DNA from: Cichorium intybus | Taxonomy: Eukaryota; Streptophyta; Magnoliopsida; Asterales; Asteraceae | NCBI GenBank assembly: GCA_023525715.1 | Contig: CM042010.1 | Coordinates: 60,949,729 to 61,013,728, forward strand | Direction: 5' to 3' | DNA: 64,000 nucleotides | Shown: positions 62,543 to 64,000 of the stretch, piece after piece | How the letters are laid out: every line of letters starts with the position of its first letter | Position numbering within the stretch: position 1 is the stretch's first letter | Program-made: the position numbers and the translations under genes | The notes under the pieces: generated by a model | Databases searched by the model: none | Told to the model about the DNA's origin: nothing | Seen by the model: only the letters and a program-made list of their open reading frames with translations

Positions 62543-63170
62543 TCAATCGGTACCTGACGAGTGTGACGATGTCTCTTTCGCTTTTCCTTTTCGTTTTGCT
62601 TTATCTCTCCCCATCGGACGAGTTGGTCGTTCGACCTCAACTAAGTCGTCATCGTCGTCGTTTAGATTCACTCCAACATGTGCATCCGATATATCGTGAT
62701 ACGACCCTGAATCACCCGTTTAGATTAGTTTAGATTTGTACGCTTCTTTACCACCCAACCATTTTTTATATCTTTTATAATGTTCCGAAAATGCAAATAT
62801 TTGAACGGTTTCGCTCAATCATCCTGAAACATGTAGCTTGCTCTTTCCAATATCGCCGCCTTGCTAGCCCCGCTAGTCCATTGGCTCATCAAATTTGTGA
62901 CAAGCCCGTTAAAGTGCATGACTTCCTTGTTTATGTTTGCCCATTTGGTGTTACATTGGTCGCTAGTCTTATAGTCATTGCCTTTTTGCATTCCAAGCGG
63001 AAACCGATTGGTAAATTGTAACCAAAACTTGTCTCGGTCTTGGTCCTTCCCGGTAGTCGTGTCCTCAAATATGTCAAGCCACTATTGTGCCAATTCCTTA
63101 TCTTCCTCAAGAGATCGCCCTCATTTCAGTTTCTCTTTCGCTATCTTTTTCCCATTCCCTTTCCCTTTTT
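62543..63170 (-). pseudogene. Myb/SANT-like (NAM-associated) gene remnant
   Basis: On the minus strand, with stops and frame changes, I read SLEEDKELAQ-stop-WLDIF, GKDQDRDKFWLQFTNRFP, DQCNTKWANINKEVMHFNGL, LERASYMFQDD, then KPFKYLHFRNIIKD. The end reads VERPTRPMGRDKAKRKGKA and stops at 62543. These are the landmarks of the plant Myb/SANT-like trihelix proteins with a NAM-associated C-terminal part (often named glutathione transferase T3-like), which are related to PIF/Harbinger ORF1 proteins. At least three stops make it a pseudogene. Confidence 0.75.
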
Positions 63171-63199
63171 TTGTAGTAGCAGGACCTCCTCGGGTTCGG

Positions 63200-63780
63200 A
63201 TTAAATGATCTCAAGGAATAGTGAACCAATAGGGGTATATGCATCTCTATTAGCTCGGGCACTAAATCTTAAAGGACATTTCGCCTCAAAATAGTGAATC
63301 AAACTATTAAAAGTAAGTTTGACACAAGCTGTGATTGGTAAAAAAACAAGCACCTTTAAGGGCACTATTAGAAATCTCTGACAAATTTGTAGTAAACAAT
63401 ACATATCTCCTTCCACCATCATGTGCAAGTGTCGTTGTATCAAGTGGATGGGTCTCCAGCCATTGTCGAGCTTGTGGATTTACCTTTCCAATTTCTTCCA
63501 TGGTGGAGTTGAAATTTCAAACTTGATTTTGACTCCCGACACGATAAGCTAGAGCTTTCAAATCTGAATTGTGATACTTGTCATAAAAGTTGTTGATAAA
63601 ATGTTGTAAACAATACTTATAAAAACAAACGAAATAATGTGAATATATGATCTAAATATCCTGATAACAAAAAGTATGCGAGTTGTAACAATACCTATGA
63701 AAACAACGTGGCTTTGACCATGAAGATTCATACTTCTTGAGTACCTTTAGGATTCCAATATGACGATCAAAACGGGGAGA
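63200..63780 (-). pseudogene. MULE transposase fragment
   Basis: The minus strand reads FDRHIGILKVLKKYESSWSK (63700-63780). Then, after an interruption of about 80 bp, it reads CLQHFINNFYDKYHNSDLKA, ALAYRVGSQNQV, a stop, FNSTMEEIGKVNPQARQWLE and LAHDGGRRYVLFTTNLSEIS. A shift near 63350 leads to LPITACVKLTFNSLIHYFEA. These are C-terminal landmarks of plant Mutator-like (MULE) transposases, which move TIR elements. The interruption has GTATTGTTACAAC-like words at both sides and could be an intron or an insertion. Stops and the frameshift show that it is dead. Confidence 0.75.
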
Positions 63781-64000
63781 AACGTAATTTGAAAACAGAA
63801 GTGATCTGAAATCAAAAGTTTAGAGCCGTATTAGAAACGTAATTTGGAATCAATATCCTATTTGGAAATCGTAATCTGAAATCAGAAATGAGAAACTGAA
63901 GGATAAAAGTTAAAAAAACTAAAATCGTAATTTGAGATCGTTGTTGCTGGCGTGAGTCGTATCAGAAATGTAATCAGTTATCGATGGCCTGAGACGTGGC
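63781..64000. other. Spacer with repeated GTAATTTGAAATC words
   Basis: Short words of the type AACGTAATTTGAAA and CGTAATCTGAAATC recur loosely. No coding signal was seen. Confidence 0.35.

Noticed and set aside
63201..63443. Separate small gene on the minus strand
   Set aside because: It is the frame-shifted continuation of the MULE transposase fragment.

Overview
The window is plant nuclear DNA, most likely from a eudicot. It is A+T rich and built almost entirely of transposable elements: Ty3/gypsy chromoviruses of the Tekay/Del type, Ty1/copia elements, LINE-1-like fragments and terminal-inverted-repeat (TIR) DNA elements. The coding fragments that are not from transposable elements are typical plant genes. 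I found no intact cellular gene, no rRNA, tRNA or CRISPR, and no sign of a prokaryotic or organellar origin. The species cannot be named from the sequence.

Region 1 (1-27969) is a set of nested LTR elements. The outermost is copia A (plus strand), seen as a decayed RT/RNase H end (1-1141), a 3' untranslated stretch (21362-21746) and a 3' LTR split at 21747-21930 and 27409-27969. Inside A lies a gypsy B complex (1142-21361, minus strand): one complete but decayed internal region (12404-19550), an LTR on each side, and a second truncated gag start (1142-1950) beyond the left LTR, so the order is gag/leader-LTR-pol/gag-LTR. A full-length gypsy C (2635-11644, target duplication acatc) sits in the left B LTR. 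A truncated relative of C sits at exactly the same base of the right B LTR. A 2.3 kb solo LTR (16259-18560, target duplication tctgt) splits the B gag. Copia E (21931-27403, target duplication aatat) is inserted in the 3' LTR of A; it keeps gag and integrase but has lost reverse transcriptase and RNase H.

Region 2 (27970-35680) holds a copia-like LTR fragment, about 600 bp of gene-like unassigned sequence, and LTR element F (28895-35675, target duplication catcc). F has two nearly identical 1.7 kb LTRs around a 3.4 kb interior with no pol. The interior instead carries a tandem set of covarying hairpins and an acidic-repeat reading frame.

Region 3 (35829-62031) is the most unusual part. Fourteen (TA)n arrays separate a string of elements joined end to end: MITE N, LINE ends, TIR element I, MITE H, more LINE ends, TIR element G (7.9 kb, the larger relative of H), a LINE with RT domain, three foldback elements J1-J3, TIR element K (7.3 kb), TIR element L and MITE M. 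Element K has captured an intron-containing piece of the gene for the DNA polymerase delta small subunit (POLD2). On its other strand K carries a small gene-like unit built from five copies of one symmetrical phase-1 exon. Elements G, I and L show similar short, polar terminal exons. These (TA)n-bounded TIR elements are my best candidate for an undescribed system.

Region 4 (62032-64000) contains a MITE fragment, a Myb/SANT-like gene remnant and a MULE transposase remnant, both on the minus strand and both broken by stop codons.

The retroelement genes are all pseudogenised to some degree, so any mobility today would depend on proteins supplied from elsewhere. The youngest insertion by appearance is F, whose LTRs look nearly identical.
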